DNA of 64,000 nt from contig NZ_BCXG01000015.1 in NCBI RefSeq assembly GCF_001894985.1, forward strand, positions 1 through 64,000, read 5' to 3'. Source of the DNA: Rhodococcus tukisamuensis NBRC 100609 (lineage in GTDB: Bacteria > Actinomycetota > Actinomycetes > Mycobacteriales > Mycobacteriaceae). This document shows positions 24,539 through 33,063 of the stretch, piece by piece. The notes under the pieces were generated by a model, which did no database searches, had not been told where the DNA came from, and saw only the letters and a list, made by a program, of their open reading frames with translations. Numbering within the stretch: the stretch's first letter is position 1; each line of letters opens with the position of its first letter. A program made the translations under genes and the position numbers.

Positions 24539-24560
24539 GTTGTAAAATTACAACATGAAT
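24533..24560. promoter_or_regulatory. Palindromic operator overlapping two leaderless divergent starts
   Basis: ATTCATGTTGTAA (24533-24545) and TTACAACATGAAT (24548-24560) are perfect 13-bp arms around AA. The left CAT (24536-24538) is the ArsR start codon on the minus strand and the right ATG (24555-24557) starts the SRPBCC gene. In the middle, TAAAAT (24543-24548) is a good -10 box six bases before the plus-strand ATG, and the mirror TAATTT serves the minus strand. Both mRNAs would be leaderless and one regulator dimer bound here would block both. Confidence 0.8.
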
Positions 24561-25031
24561 GACTCGACGAACCTGACCGAACTCTCGTTCACGGTCTCCG
24601 GTCACGTCTCCCGCCCCTGCGCCGAGGTGTACGAGGCGGTCGCGGACCCGGAGCAACTCTCCCGGTACTTCACCACCGGCGGCGCCCGCGGACGCCTCGA
24701 GGCCGGCGCCGAGGTCACGTGGGACTTCCACGACTTCCCCGGCGCCTTCCCCGTCTCCGTGATCGAGGCGCAACCGTCGCGGCGCATCGTCATCGAGTGG
24801 GCCGGCACCGCCACCGCGAGCGAAAACGGCCGGACCACCACGACATTCGAGTTCGAGCCGGTGGACGACGGCACCCGCACACTCGTCACCATCACCGAAT
24901 CCGCCTGGCTCCCGACCCCCGACGGCGCCACCAACGCCTTCGGCAACTGCCAGGGCTGGACCGGTATGCTCGCCGCCCTGAAGGTGTGGGTGGAGCACGG
25001 CATCAACCTGCGCGCCGGCTTCTACAAGTAG
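24555..25031 (+). CDS. SRPBCC / AHSA1 family protein
   Basis: The START-like helix-grip fold is shown by FTVSGHVSRPCAEVYEAVADPEQLSRYF, a GGARGRLEAGAEVTWDFHDF stretch, RRIVIEWAG and the late QGWTGMLAALKVWVEHGINLR helix, all typical of the AHSA1-like branch. These proteins bind small hydrophobic ligands and are often regulated by an adjacent ArsR repressor, as here. The 158-aa length is normal. ATG 24555 is the only start consistent with the palindrome; there is no upstream SD. Confidence 0.9.
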   Translation: MNDSTNLTELSFTVSGHVSRPCAEVYEAVADPEQLSRYFTTGGARGRLEAGAEVTWDFHDFPGAFPVSVIEAQPSRRIVIEWAGTATASENGRTTTTFEFEPVDDGTRTLVTITESAWLPTPDGATNAFGNCQGWTGMLAALKVWVEHGINLRAGFYK

Positions 25032-25154
25032 GCCGCTCCGCGACTCGTGCGCGCACGAAGTGCCTGGTTTCTCCACTTTTCTTACAACGTCTAAAGTTCA
25101 ACTGAACGAGCCGGTTCCGGCTTCCGGCCCTGCAACACCGCCCTCGAGGACATC

Positions 25155-26252
25155 TTGAACACACGACTCGGCGGCCGCCCGAACCGCCCGACACCCGATG
25201 CCCGGCCCACGATCACCCCGCCCTGGCTGCGACGTCTGGTCCCACCCACGCCTCGCGCCGCACCCGGCCCCACGCCTCGTGCCGCACCCGGCCCCACGCC
25301 TCGGCCGACGTACCCGGCGCCACCGTTCGAGCCGTCGAGGCCGGTGCAACCTCCCGGACGGACGCCGGGACCGTGGCCCGGTCCCCCCGGCGCTCCGGCG
25401 CCCACACCGCCCGACACCGGCCGCCGGGCCACCTGGCTCCGCTGGGGCAAACGGGCCGCGATCGCGGCCCTGGTCTGGATCGTCGTGACACCGGTCGTGT
25501 TCCGGGTCTGGACCCCGCCGCGGACGATGTTCATGCTCACCGACGAGGCCGGCGGCCCCACCGTCTTCCAGGCGGTGTCGCTCGACCACATCAGCCGGCA
25601 CTACGTCGCGGCCGTGCTCGTCCACGAGGACGCCCGGCTGGGCACCCGGACGGGCCCGTTCGACGTCGGCGTGTTCAACGAACGCGTCGGGGCGTTCCTG
25701 TCCGGCGAGGAGGACCCCTCCGGTTCGACGATCCCGCAGCAGCTGGTGAAGAACATGTTCCTGATCCGGGGCGAGTGGCAGATCGTCAAGGCGGCGCGAA
25801 AGGTCGCGGAATCGGTCCTGTCCTATCCGTACAACCTCATGGGCGACAAGCGGCAGCTCGAGCTGTACCTGAACTACGCCCAGTTCGGCCCGAACCTGTA
25901 CGGCGTCTGCGCCGCGAGCTGGTACTACTTCAACCGTCCGCCGTGGGACGGAAACCCCTGGGACGCAGCCACTCTGGCCGGCCTGCTGCCACTGGGCGAG
26001 GATGTCCGGCGCGCTCCCGGCGGCGGCGTCGACATCGAGAGCGACGGGACGTGGCTGGTGGCCAGCACCGTCGCCAACGCCCGGAACAAGGTGCCCCAGC
26101 GGATCCGCGAGATGGGCGGCTGGGAAGGCGTGGTCGCCACGGTCGGCATCACCGACGCGGCCGGCGACCACACGCTCGGCGACGACGCCGGCAGCTGCTC
26201 CGCGATGCCGCAGAGCGTGGCCGATCGCCTGGAGGCGGAGGGGGCCCGGTGA
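25155..26252 (+). CDS. Monofunctional biosynthetic peptidoglycan transglycosylase-like protein (GT51)
   Basis: GT51 enzymes polymerise lipid II into glycan strands. After a Pro/Ala/Arg-rich cytosolic tail of about 95 residues comes a single membrane anchor (about 99-117, AAIAALVWIVVTPVVF) and the extracytoplasmic domain. There AVLVHEDARLGTRTGPFD stands in for the usual ED-x-F-x-x-H-G catalytic block (the Phe-x-x-His is changed), and GSTIPQQLVKNMFL is the second catalytic motif. Later LYLNYAQFGPNLYGVCAAS is the GT51 region. TTG 25155 is preceded by GAGGA. No penicillin-binding domain is present. Confidence 0.8.
   Translation: MNTRLGGRPNRPTPDARPTITPPWLRRLVPPTPRAAPGPTPRAAPGPTPRPTYPAPPFEPSRPVQPPGRTPGPWPGPPGAPAPTPPDTGRRATWLRWGKRAAIAALVWIVVTPVVFRVWTPPRTMFMLTDEAGGPTVFQAVSLDHISRHYVAAVLVHEDARLGTRTGPFDVGVFNERVGAFLSGEEDPSGSTIPQQLVKNMFLIRGEWQIVKAARKVAESVLSYPYNLMGDKRQLELYLNYAQFGPNLYGVCAASWYYFNRPPWDGNPWDAATLAGLLPLGEDVRRAPGGGVDIESDGTWLVASTVANARNKVPQRIREMGGWEGVVATVGITDAAGDHTLGDDAGSCSAMPQSVADRLEAEGAR
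25245..25307 (+). repeat. 24-bp tandem repeat (2.6 copies) in the transglycosylase Pro-rich linker
   Basis: Units start at 25245, 25269 and 25293 with a period of 24 bp and one base change (CGCGCC versus CGTGCC). They encode repeats of PTPRAAPG, i.e. a low-complexity Pro/Ala linker in the membrane-anchored protein. Confidence 0.8.
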
Positions 26253-26376
26253 GGTCCTGTCGAACTCGATCGCAAGGCCAGCACACGGCAGTCCGGTAGG
26301 CGGCTACCGTTGAATTCGGTACCGCACGTCGGGGGTAGGTGCCGAGCAGTCGTTCACCGAACGAAGGGTTCACCCC

Positions 26377-26787
26377 ATGTTCGAATCCGCGATCGCCACA
26401 GCGCTGACCCTCGCCGCCCTTGCGGCCGCCCCCCTCGCCATGAGTACCGCAACGGCGTCGGCGACGACAACCATGCCGTTCCAAATTCCGAGGGTGTGGG
26501 GAATCAACATCTACGGGCTCTGCGAGCCCGCCTGCGTCGACTACCCGGTCGCAGTTGTGGGCGAGACGGACGGCGTCGTGACCTTCCCGGCACCCCGACC
26601 CTTCGCGGTCCCCGGCGCGTACGCGGTTCACTGGAAGAACATCTCCACAGGTGCGGCCGGCACCTCGGCGATCGACACATTCCATCCGGCCGTCGCCCGC
26701 ACGGGGCCAGGGGTGGTGACCGCGACGGTAACCACGGGTGACTCACTCGAGTACCTCAGCGCTCGCGGAATCTTCCTCGTGCCCTGA
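26377..26787 (+). CDS. Hypothetical secreted protein, 136 aa
   Basis: Residues 1-28 form a Sec signal peptide (Ala/Leu-rich core, STATASA cleavage region). The mature part is beta-rich with two Cys near its start (LCEPAC) that could pair in a tight C-x3-C loop, and a repeated VVTATVTTG-type strand. I recognise no family. The RBS is an AGGG-like stretch upstream (26366-26369). It stands alone between the transglycosylase and another small secreted protein. Confidence 0.65.
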   Translation: MFESAIATALTLAALAAAPLAMSTATASATTTMPFQIPRVWGINIYGLCEPACVDYPVAVVGETDGVVTFPAPRPFAVPGAYAVHWKNISTGAAGTSAIDTFHPAVARTGPGVVTATVTTGDSLEYLSARGIFLVP

Positions 26788-26914
26788 AGCCCCGATGACG
26801 GCCGTCCGCTCCCGGAAACGCCGCGGCACAGGGGATCTGCCCATTCCATGACCGGATCATCACGAAGCCAATAGCGTGTCCTGACTGACCCCGACAACCA
26901 CGAGGAGAACGTCA

Positions 26915-27277
26915 GTGCGCAGAACCACGGGAATCATCGGCGCCACCATCGCAGCGGTCGGCCTCACCATCGGCACCGCCGGCCTCGCCAGCGCGCTGCC
27001 CACTGCCATTCCCGGCACCACCGGCCACCCCTACGTGGCCGGCGTCGACGTGGAGTCGGGGTCCTACATGTCCTTCAACTCGGACGCCACAGGCCTGAGC
27101 TGCTACTTCGGCGTCACCCCTGGAGGCAATGGTCAGCCGAACTCCAGCTTCGGTCCCGGTTTCAGTTTCGTCACCCTGGAGAGCGGCGACCGGTTCGACT
27201 CCGCCGGTTGCGGCGACTGGTTCCTGCTGCCGGCGGCGCTGGGTTCGGTCGGCTCGGTGGACTCGACCGGTTCCTGA
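26915..27277 (+). CDS. Hypothetical secreted protein, 120 aa
   Basis: A signal peptide (about residues 1-28, IIGATIAAVGLTIGTAGLASA) precedes a small, Gly/Ser-rich mature domain with two Cys (in LSCYFGV and SAGCGDW) likely to pair. There are GDRFDS and WFLLPAAL near the end. The GTG at 26915 has GAGGAG-type purines upstream (26902-26907). No recognised family. It ends 31 nt before a strong terminator and next to tRNA-Val on the opposite strand. Confidence 0.65.
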   Translation: MRRTTGIIGATIAAVGLTIGTAGLASALPTAIPGTTGHPYVAGVDVESGSYMSFNSDATGLSCYFGVTPGGNGQPNSSFGPGFSFVTLESGDRFDSAGCGDWFLLPAALGSVGSVDSTGS

Positions 27278-27308
27278 CGAACAATTCCGTCGCGATCCAA
27301 GACAGAAT

Positions 27309-27341
27309 GAAACCCCCTGCCTCGTCGAGACAGGGGGTTTC
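27309..27341 (+). terminator. Strong intrinsic terminator with T-tract
   Basis: GAAACCCCCTG (27309-27319) pairs perfectly with CAGGGGGTTTC (27331-27341) over an 11-nt loop. A TTTCC run on the descending arm and CTCTG after it fit a canonical terminator of the secreted-protein gene. Confidence 0.88.
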
Positions 27342-27387
27342 CTCTGTGCGACAGCGAGATCGACGATCGCGACTGTCGGGGCTGCGG

Positions 27388-27459
27388 TGGGCGCGGAGGG
27401 TTTCGAACCCCCGACCGCTGGTGTGTAAAACCAGAGCTCTACCACTGAGCTACACGCCC
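27388..27459 (-). tRNA. tRNA-Val (anticodon TAC)
   Basis: The minus strand folds as a full cloverleaf: acceptor GGGCGTG with CGCGCCC, D-arm TAGCTCAGTGGTAGAGC, anticodon stem CTGGT/ACCAG around TTTACAC (anticodon TAC, reading GUA), and T-arm GGGGGTTCGAAACCCTC. Discriminator A at 27388; no encoded CCA triplet immediately after (only CC). ahpE lies 34 bp further on in the other direction of the same strand. Confidence 0.95.
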
Positions 27460-27493
27460 GAAATTCGGCGGGCCGGAGCCCGCCGAATGACAC

Positions 27494-27958
27494 TCAGGAA
27501 TCTAGCGCGGCAAGCGCATTCTCCCAAGCCGCCTGGTCACGGGCCTCGCCGGGGCCGTTCATCTCGGCGAACCGGATGATGCCCTCCTTGTCGACGACGA
27601 AGGTCCCGCGGTTCGCGAACCCGGCCTTGTCGTTGAACACGTCGTAGGCCTGGGCGACCGCACCGTGCGGCCAGAAGTCCGAGAGCAACGGGAAGGTGTA
27701 CCCCTGCTCGGACGCCCAGATCTTGTGCGTCGGCGGCGGGCCGACCGAGACGGCGAGCACGGCGGCATCGTCGTTCTCGAACTTCGGCAGTCCGTCACGC
27801 ACCCGGCAGAGCTCACCCTGACAGGTGCCGGTGAAGGCCAGCGGGTAGAAGACGATCAGGACGTTCTTCTTGCCGCGGTAGTCCGCGAGCGAGACTTCCT
27901 GATTGTTCTGGTCCTTGAGCGTGAACTCCGGCGCGACTGCACCAACCTCGAGAGGCAT
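27494..27958 (-). CDS. ahpE: Peroxiredoxin AhpE
   Basis: AhpE reduces H2O2, organic peroxides and peroxynitrite, in mycobacteria with mycothiol/mycoredoxin as electron donor. The 154 residues match Rv2238c closely: PLAFTGTCQGELC with peroxidatic Cys46, SVGPPPTHKIWA, FPLLSDFWPHGAVAQAYDVF and RGTFVVDKEGIIRFAEM. Here a second Cys (Cys51) sits five residues after Cp, where M. tuberculosis has Asp. The DUF3052 gene is 24 bp upstream on the same strand, as in M. tuberculosis. Confidence 0.96.
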   Translation of the reverse strand: MPLEVGAVAPEFTLKDQNNQEVSLADYRGKKNVLIVFYPLAFTGTCQGELCRVRDGLPKFENDDAAVLAVSVGPPPTHKIWASEQGYTFPLLSDFWPHGAVAQAYDVFNDKAGFANRGTFVVDKEGIIRFAEMNGPGEARDQAAWENALAALDS

Positions 27959-27982
27959 GGAGACTCCTTCGTGATCGGCGGG

Positions 27983-28405
27983 TCAGCGCTTGGCCGGTCG
28001 GGCCTTGGGCTGCACCAGGCGACTGCCGGTCCATGCACCGAGATTCGCAGCCGACGTCTGCGTCAGGCCCGCGGTGGGTGCGGATTCGGCGATCTCACTG
28101 GGTTCGACATGTCCGGGTTGACCGGTCTTCGGGCTCAGGACCCAGACGAATCCCTCGTCCGAGAGGGGCGCGATCGCGTCCATGAGCGCGTCGACGAGGT
28201 CCCCGTCGCCGTCCCGCCACCACAGCAGGACTACGTCGATCACCTCGTCCGAATCCTCGTCAACGAGCTCTCCACCGATGATGTCTTCCACCGATGACCG
28301 CAGGTCATCGTCGGTGTCCTCGTCCCATCCCAGTTCCTGGACAACCATGTCGTTGGTAATGCCGAGCTTCTGGGCGTAGTTCTGGGCGTCCGCCGCGGCG
28401 ACCAC
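27983..28405 (-). CDS. DUF3052 domain protein (Rv2239c family)
   Basis: A 140-aa acidic protein with NYAQKLGITNDMVVQELGWDEDTDDDLRSSVEDIIG and VVLLWWRDGDGDLVDALMDAIAPLSDEGFVWVLSPKTG, the landmarks of DUF3052 (Rv2239c). Function is unknown; some relatives affect nucleotide-second-messenger or DNA-binding regulation, which I cannot judge. The GTG at 28405 is preferred to the longer frame at 28438 because AAAGGAGGA lies 7 nt upstream of it. Confidence 0.93.
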   Translation of the reverse strand: MVAAADAQNYAQKLGITNDMVVQELGWDEDTDDDLRSSVEDIIGGELVDEDSDEVIDVVLLWWRDGDGDLVDALMDAIAPLSDEGFVWVLSPKTGQPGHVEPSEIAESAPTAGLTQTSAANLGAWTGSRLVQPKARPAKR

Positions 28406-28694
28406 GGTGGTGTCCTCCTTTTGTTGACAGGGCTGCAACCTCCAGCACCCGTTCCGTGTGGATCAGTAGTGAAAGCGAACAGGGTAAACGCGTCTCGCGC
28501 AAGCGGACCGCGCCGAAAACTTCCACAAATGTTTTCCGAACCCCCCGGATGGAGCCTCGGATGCCACGTATGCGGGGGCATGCGGCAAGATTGAGGGAGA
28601 TCACCATCAACGTCAGACGTGGTCCGCCGTCACACGGGTGGACCACCAGGATTGGATGCCGCACCCGAGCGTCCATCGCGGATGAGGAGCACAG

Positions 28695-31511
28695 TTGTCC
28701 GACCACACCCAGGACCCCGTAACACCGCCATCGCAGCGTCCCGTTCCCAGTGCCGACGGCCGGGTTCGAGTCATTCGCGAGGGCGTGGCGTCCTACCTCC
28801 CCGACATCGATCCGGACGAGACCGGCGAATGGATCGAGAGCTTCGACGACCTGCTGCAGCGGTCCGGCCCCTCCCGCGCCCGGTACCTCATGCTGCGACT
28901 GCTCGAGCGCGCCGGCGAGAACCGGGTCTCGATCCCCGCCCTCACCTCGACGGACTACGTCAACACCATCCCCACCGAGAACGAGCCCTGGTTCCCCGGC
29001 GACGAGGAGGTGGAGCGCCGCTACCGCGCCTGGATCCGCTGGAACGCCGCGATCATGGTGCACCGCGCGCAGCGACCCGGCGTCGGCGTCGGCGGGCACA
29101 TCTCCACCTACGCGTCTTCCGCCGCGCTCTACGAGGTCGGCTTCAACCACTTCTTCCGCGGCAAGGACCACCCCGGCGGCGGCGACCACGTCTTCATCCA
29201 GGGCCACGCCTCCCCCGGCATCTACGCCCGCGCCTTCCTCGAGGGCCGGATCCCGGCCGAGCAGATGGACGGCTTCCGGCAGGAGCACAGCCACGCCGAC
29301 AAGGGCGGCGGACTGCCGTCGTACCCGCACCCGCGGCTGCTGCCCGACTTCTGGGAGTTCCCCACGGTGTCGATGGGCCTGGGCCCGATGAACGCCATCT
29401 ACCAGGCGCGTTTCAACCACTACCTGCACGACCGCGGCATCAAGGACACCTCCGACCAGCACGTGTGGGCGTTCCTCGGCGACGGCGAGATGGACGAGCC
29501 CGAGTCGCGCGGCCTGGCACACGTCGCGGCCACCGAGGGCCTCGACAACCTGACCTTCGTGGTCAACTGCAACCTGCAGCGCCTCGACGGACCGGTGCGC
29601 GGCAACGGCAAGATCATCCAGGAGCTGGAGTCGTTCTTCCGCGGCGCCGGCTGGAACGTCATCAAGGTGGTGTGGGGCCGCGAGTGGGACGCGCTGCTGC
29701 ACGCGGACCGCGACGGCGCGCTGGTGAACCTGATGAACATCACCCCGGACGGCGACTACCAGACCTACAAGGCCAACGACGGCGCCTTCGTCCGCGACCA
29801 CTTCTTCGGCCGCGACCCGCGCACCAAGGAGCTGGTCAAGGACCTCAGCGACCAGGAGATCTGGAACCTCAAACGCGGCGGCCACGACTACCGCAAGATC
29901 CACGCGGCGTACGCCGCGGCGATGGCGCACAAGGGCCAGCCGACGGTGATCCTGGCGCACACGATCAAGGGCTACACCCTGGGCAAGCACTTCGAGGGCC
30001 GCAACGCGACCCACCAGATGAAGAAGCTGACGCTCGACGACCTCAAGGCGTTCCGCGACCTTCAGCACATCCCGATCTCGGACGCCGAGCTGGAGAAGGA
30101 CCCGTACCTTCCCCCCTACTACCACCCGGGCCCGGACGCCCCCGAGATCCGGTACATGCTCGACCGGCGCAAGGCCCTGGGCGGGTTCCTGCCCTCGCGC
30201 AACACCGACGCCGCACCGCTGCAGCTGCCGCCGGACTCGACCTACGACCCGGTCCGCAAGGGCTCCGGCAAGCAGGAAGTGGCCACCACCATGGCCCTGG
30301 TCCGGACCCTCAAGGAACTGCTGCGCGACCCGGTGATCGGCAAGCGGATCGTGCCGATCATCCCGGACGAGGCCCGCACCTTCGGCATGGACTCGTGGTT
30401 CCCGTCGCTGAAGATCTACAACCGCAACGGCCAGCTGTACACCTCCGTCGACGCCGAGCTGATGCTGGCGTACAAGGAGAGCCCGATCGGCCAGATCCTG
30501 CACGAGGGCATCAACGAGGCCGGCTCGACGGCGTCGTTCACCGCGGTCGGCACCTCTTACGCCACCCACGGCGAGCCGATGATCCCGCTGTACATCTTCT
30601 ACTCGATGTTCGGCTTCCAGCGGACCGGCGACGGCCTGTGGGCGGCGGCCGACCAGATGGCGCGGGGGTTCGTGCTCGGCGCCACCGCCGGCCGCACCAC
30701 GCTGACCGGCGAGGGCCTGCAGCACGCCGACGGGCACTCGCTGCTGCTGGCGTCGACCAACCCGGCCGCGGTCACCTACGACCCGGCGTTCTCCTACGAG
30801 ATCGCGCACATCGTCAAGGACGGTCTGCGCCGGATGTACGGCGGCACCGAGGGCGTCGAGGGCTTCGGCGGGGAGAACATCTTCTACTACATCACCCTCT
30901 ACAACGAGCCCTACGTGCAGCCCGCCGAGCCGGCGGACCTCGACGTCGAGGGCCTGCTCAAGGGCATCTACCTGTTCCGCAAGTCCGACGAGGACGGCCC
31001 GAAGGCGCAGATCCTGGTCTCCGGTGTCGCCATGCCAGAGGGCCTGCGCGCGCAGCAGCTGCTGGCCGACGAGTGGGGCGTCTCGGCGGACGTGTGGTCG
31101 GTGACCTCGTGGGGCGAGCTGCGCCGCGACGGCGTGCTGTGCGAGCGTGAGGCGCTGCGCCACCCCGGCGAGGAGGCCCCGGTCCCCTACGTGACCACCG
31201 CCCTGTCCGCGGCCGAGGGCCCGGTCGTCGCCGCGTCGGACTGGATGCGTTCGGTGGCCGACCAGATCCGGCAGTGGGTGCCGAGCGACTACACCACCCT
31301 GGGCACGGACGGCTTCGGCTTCTCCGACACCCGGACCGCCGCCCGCCGGTACTTCAACGTCGACGCCGAGTCCATCGCGGTGGCCGTCCTGGTCGCCCTC
31401 GCAAAGGAGGGCCGGATCGACCGGCTGACCGCGGTCACCGCCGCGCAGCGGTACCGGATCGACGACGTGCTGGCCGCGCCGACGTCGCTGAAGGACCCCG
31501 GGAGCGCGTAA
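28695..31511 (+). CDS. aceE: Pyruvate dehydrogenase E1 component (homodimeric AceE)
   Basis: AceE decarboxylates pyruvate with thiamine diphosphate and passes the acetyl group to the E2 lipoyl domain. The 938-aa length is standard for the single-chain gamma-proteobacterial/actinobacterial type. Visible landmarks: [53 protein letters not shown], the ThDP-binding [12 protein letters not shown] and [19 protein letters not shown], and in the second half [31 protein letters not shown] 28695 follows GAGGAG. In M. tuberculosis aceE (Rv2241) sits at the same place, upstream of Rv2242. A strong terminator follows. Confidence 0.96.
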   Translation: MSDHTQDPVTPPSQRPVPSADGRVRVIREGVASYLPDIDPDETGEWIESFDDLLQRSGPSRARYLMLRLLERAGENRVSIPALTSTDYVNTIPTENEPWFPGDEEVERRYRAWIRWNAAIMVHRAQRPGVGVGGHISTYASSAALYEVGFNHFFRGKDHPGGGDHVFIQGHASPGIYARAFLEGRIPAEQMDGFRQEHSHADKGGGLPSYPHPRLLPDFWEFPTVSMGLGPMNAIYQARFNHYLHDRGIKDTSDQHVWAFLGDGEMDEPESRGLAHVAATEGLDNLTFVVNCNLQRLDGPVRGNGKIIQELESFFRGAGWNVIKVVWGREWDALLHADRDGALVNLMNITPDGDYQTYKANDGAFVRDHFFGRDPRTKELVKDLSDQEIWNLKRGGHDYRKIHAAYAAAMAHKGQPTVILAHTIKGYTLGKHFEGRNATHQMKKLTLDDLKAFRDLQHIPISDAELEKDPYLPPYYHPGPDAPEIRYMLDRRKALGGFLPSRNTDAAPLQLPPDSTYDPVRKGSGKQEVATTMALVRTLKELLRDPVIGKRIVPIIPDEARTFGMDSWFPSLKIYNRNGQLYTSVDAELMLAYKESPIGQILHEGINEAGSTASFTAVGTSYATHGEPMIPLYIFYSMFGFQRTGDGLWAAADQMARGFVLGATAGRTTLTGEGLQHADGHSLLLASTNPAAVTYDPAFSYEIAHIVKDGLRRMYGGTEGVEGFGGENIFYYITLYNEPYVQPAEPADLDVEGLLKGIYLFRKSDEDGPKAQILVSGVAMPEGLRAQQLLADEWGVSADVWSVTSWGELRRDGVLCEREALRHPGEEAPVPYVTTALSAAEGPVVAASDWMRSVADQIRQWVPSDYTTLGTDGFGFSDTRTAARRYFNVDAESIAVAVLVALAKEGRIDRLTAVTAAQRYRIDDVLAAPTSLKDPGSA

Positions 31512-31534
31512 CCGCCGCGACAAATCGCACCCAC

Positions 31535-31576
31535 CGGACGCCCCGGACACCGTTTTGCCGGTGTCCGGGGCGTCCG
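31535..31576. terminator. Strong terminator between aceE and mabR
   Basis: An 18-bp perfect stem (CGGACGCCCCGGACACCG, 31535-31552, with its complement at 31559-31576) with loop TTTTGC. It should end aceE transcription, so mabR must have its own promoter in the 31 bp up to 31608 or be read through. Confidence 0.85.
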
Positions 31577-31607
31577 TCGTCGGCGCCGGGGCGTAGGTTG
31601 CGGAGTT

Positions 31608-32936
31608 ATGGGTGAGCAGCAGCCCCGACCCGGGGCGACGCCGGGCGACGGCGAGGAGACGGTGACGGTGGCCGCGGCGGCGGTATTCTCCCGCAACCGT
31701 CAGCCCCGCGAGCCGCTGCCGGACGCGCTGCTGCGCCGGGTCAAGCAGTTCTCCGGGCGGCTGTCCACCGAGGCCGTCAGCACCATGCAGGTGCAACTGC
31801 CGTTCTTCGCCGACCTCGACGCCGACCAGCGCGCCAGCGTGCAGATGCTGGTGCAGACGTCGGTGGTCAACTTCCTCGAGTGGCTGCAGAACCCGCAGAG
31901 CGACATCCGCTTCAGCCTCGACGCCTTCCAGGTGATCCCGCACGACCTCGCCCGACGGCTCACCCTGCGGCAGACCGTCGACATGGTCCGGGTGGCCATG
32001 GAGTTCTTCGAGCAGTGGCTGCCCGCGCTGGCCCGCAACGAGCGGCAACTCGTGGCGCTCACCGAGGCGGTGCTGCGGTACGGGCGCGAACTCGGGTTCG
32101 CCGCCGCGTCGGTCTACGCCAGCGCCGCCGAGTCCCGCGGCGCCTGGGACACCCGGCTCGAGGCGCTTGTGGTCGACGCGGTGGTCCGCGGGGACAGCGG
32201 CCCCGACATGCTCTCGCGCGCGGCGACGCTGAACTGGGATGCGAACTCCCCGGCGACGGTCCTGGTGGGCACTCCGCCGCCCGACCAGGGCGTGTCCGTG
32301 GTGAGCACGATCCACACCATCGCCCACAAGCACGGCAGGGCCGCGCTCGCGGTGGTGCAGGGCTCGCGGCTGGTCGCCGTGGTCAGCGGTGAGATGCAAC
32401 CTTCACCCGAGAGCCGGCAGTTCATGGCCGACCTGTTGACCAGCTTCTCCAGCGGCCCGGTGGTGATCGGCCCGTCCACCCCCACCCTCGGCGCCGCCCA
32501 CTTCAGTGCCGTGGAGGCGTTGGCGGGAATGGAGGCGGTTGCCGGCTGGCGCGGAGCGCCGCGGCCCGTGCACGCGGCGGAACTGCTGCCCGAGCGCGCG
32601 CTGATCGGCGATCACGCGGCGTTGGACCTACTCAACGATCTGCTGGTACAGCCCCTGGCCGCCGCTGGTTCGTCCCTCTCCGACACCCTCGACGCCTACC
32701 TGGACTGCGGGGCGGCCGTCGAGACGTGCGCTCGACAACTGTTCGTCCATCCAAATACGGTCCGCTACCGGCTCAAGAAGATCGCCGAGATCACGCGCCG
32801 GGATCCGACCAACCCCCGCGACGCCTACGTGCTCAGAGTGGCGGCAACCGTGGGCCGACTGGCCCCAACAGGTAACAGAACGATGAATTCTGCCACTTCA
32901 ACAACAGCCGCAACTTTTCCCGGCAGACGGGTGTAA
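31608..32936 (+). CDS. mabR: PucR/CdaR-type transcriptional activator MabR
   Basis: M. tuberculosis Rv2242 (MabR) binds upstream of fabD and controls the FAS-II operon. The 442-aa protein has an N-terminal ligand-type domain (with QLPFFADLDADQRASVQMLVQTSVVNFLEWLQNP) and the C-terminal HTH of the PucR group: LLVQPLAAAGSSLSDTLDAYLDC, AVETCARQLFVHPNTVRYRLKKI, AEITRRDP. It stands directly before the fabD operon with 127 bp between, the same order as in M. tuberculosis. ATG 31608 is preceded by a weak SD (GGAG/GGAGT). Confidence 0.92.
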   Translation: MGEQQPRPGATPGDGEETVTVAAAAVFSRNRQPREPLPDALLRRVKQFSGRLSTEAVSTMQVQLPFFADLDADQRASVQMLVQTSVVNFLEWLQNPQSDIRFSLDAFQVIPHDLARRLTLRQTVDMVRVAMEFFEQWLPALARNERQLVALTEAVLRYGRELGFAAASVYASAAESRGAWDTRLEALVVDAVVRGDSGPDMLSRAATLNWDANSPATVLVGTPPPDQGVSVVSTIHTIAHKHGRAALAVVQGSRLVAVVSGEMQPSPESRQFMADLLTSFSSGPVVIGPSTPTLGAAHFSAVEALAGMEAVAGWRGAPRPVHAAELLPERALIGDHAALDLLNDLLVQPLAAAGSSLSDTLDAYLDCGAAVETCARQLFVHPNTVRYRLKKIAEITRRDPTNPRDAYVLRVAATVGRLAPTGNRTMNSATSTTAATFPGRRV

Positions 32937-32978
32937 CGAAGACCGGGCCACTTCCGATGGGAAATGCCGACGTGGCCG

Positions 32979-32997
32979 TTTGTGGGAACCCTACAAA
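32979..32997. promoter_or_regulatory. Candidate MabR operator upstream of fabD
   Basis: TTTGT (32979-32983) and ACAAA (32993-32997) form an inverted repeat with 9-nt spacing, about 70-85 bp before the fabD start, in the AT-richest part of the mabR-fabD gap. MabR is known to bind this promoter in M. tuberculosis; linking this particular repeat to MabR is inference. Confidence 0.4.
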
Positions 32998-33063
32998 ACA
33001 CTTGTCCAAGGTTCAGTGTCAACAACACCTCGCAGGTTGGCCTGAACGGTGTTCTCTTAGCTT

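Noticed and set aside
28305-32399. A 1364-codon minus-strand frame across aceE and mabR
   Set aside because: It is the antisense of two confidently assigned plus-strand genes. High-GC coding strands routinely leave the complementary frame open, and the translation is Arg/Ala/Gly/His-rich without domains.
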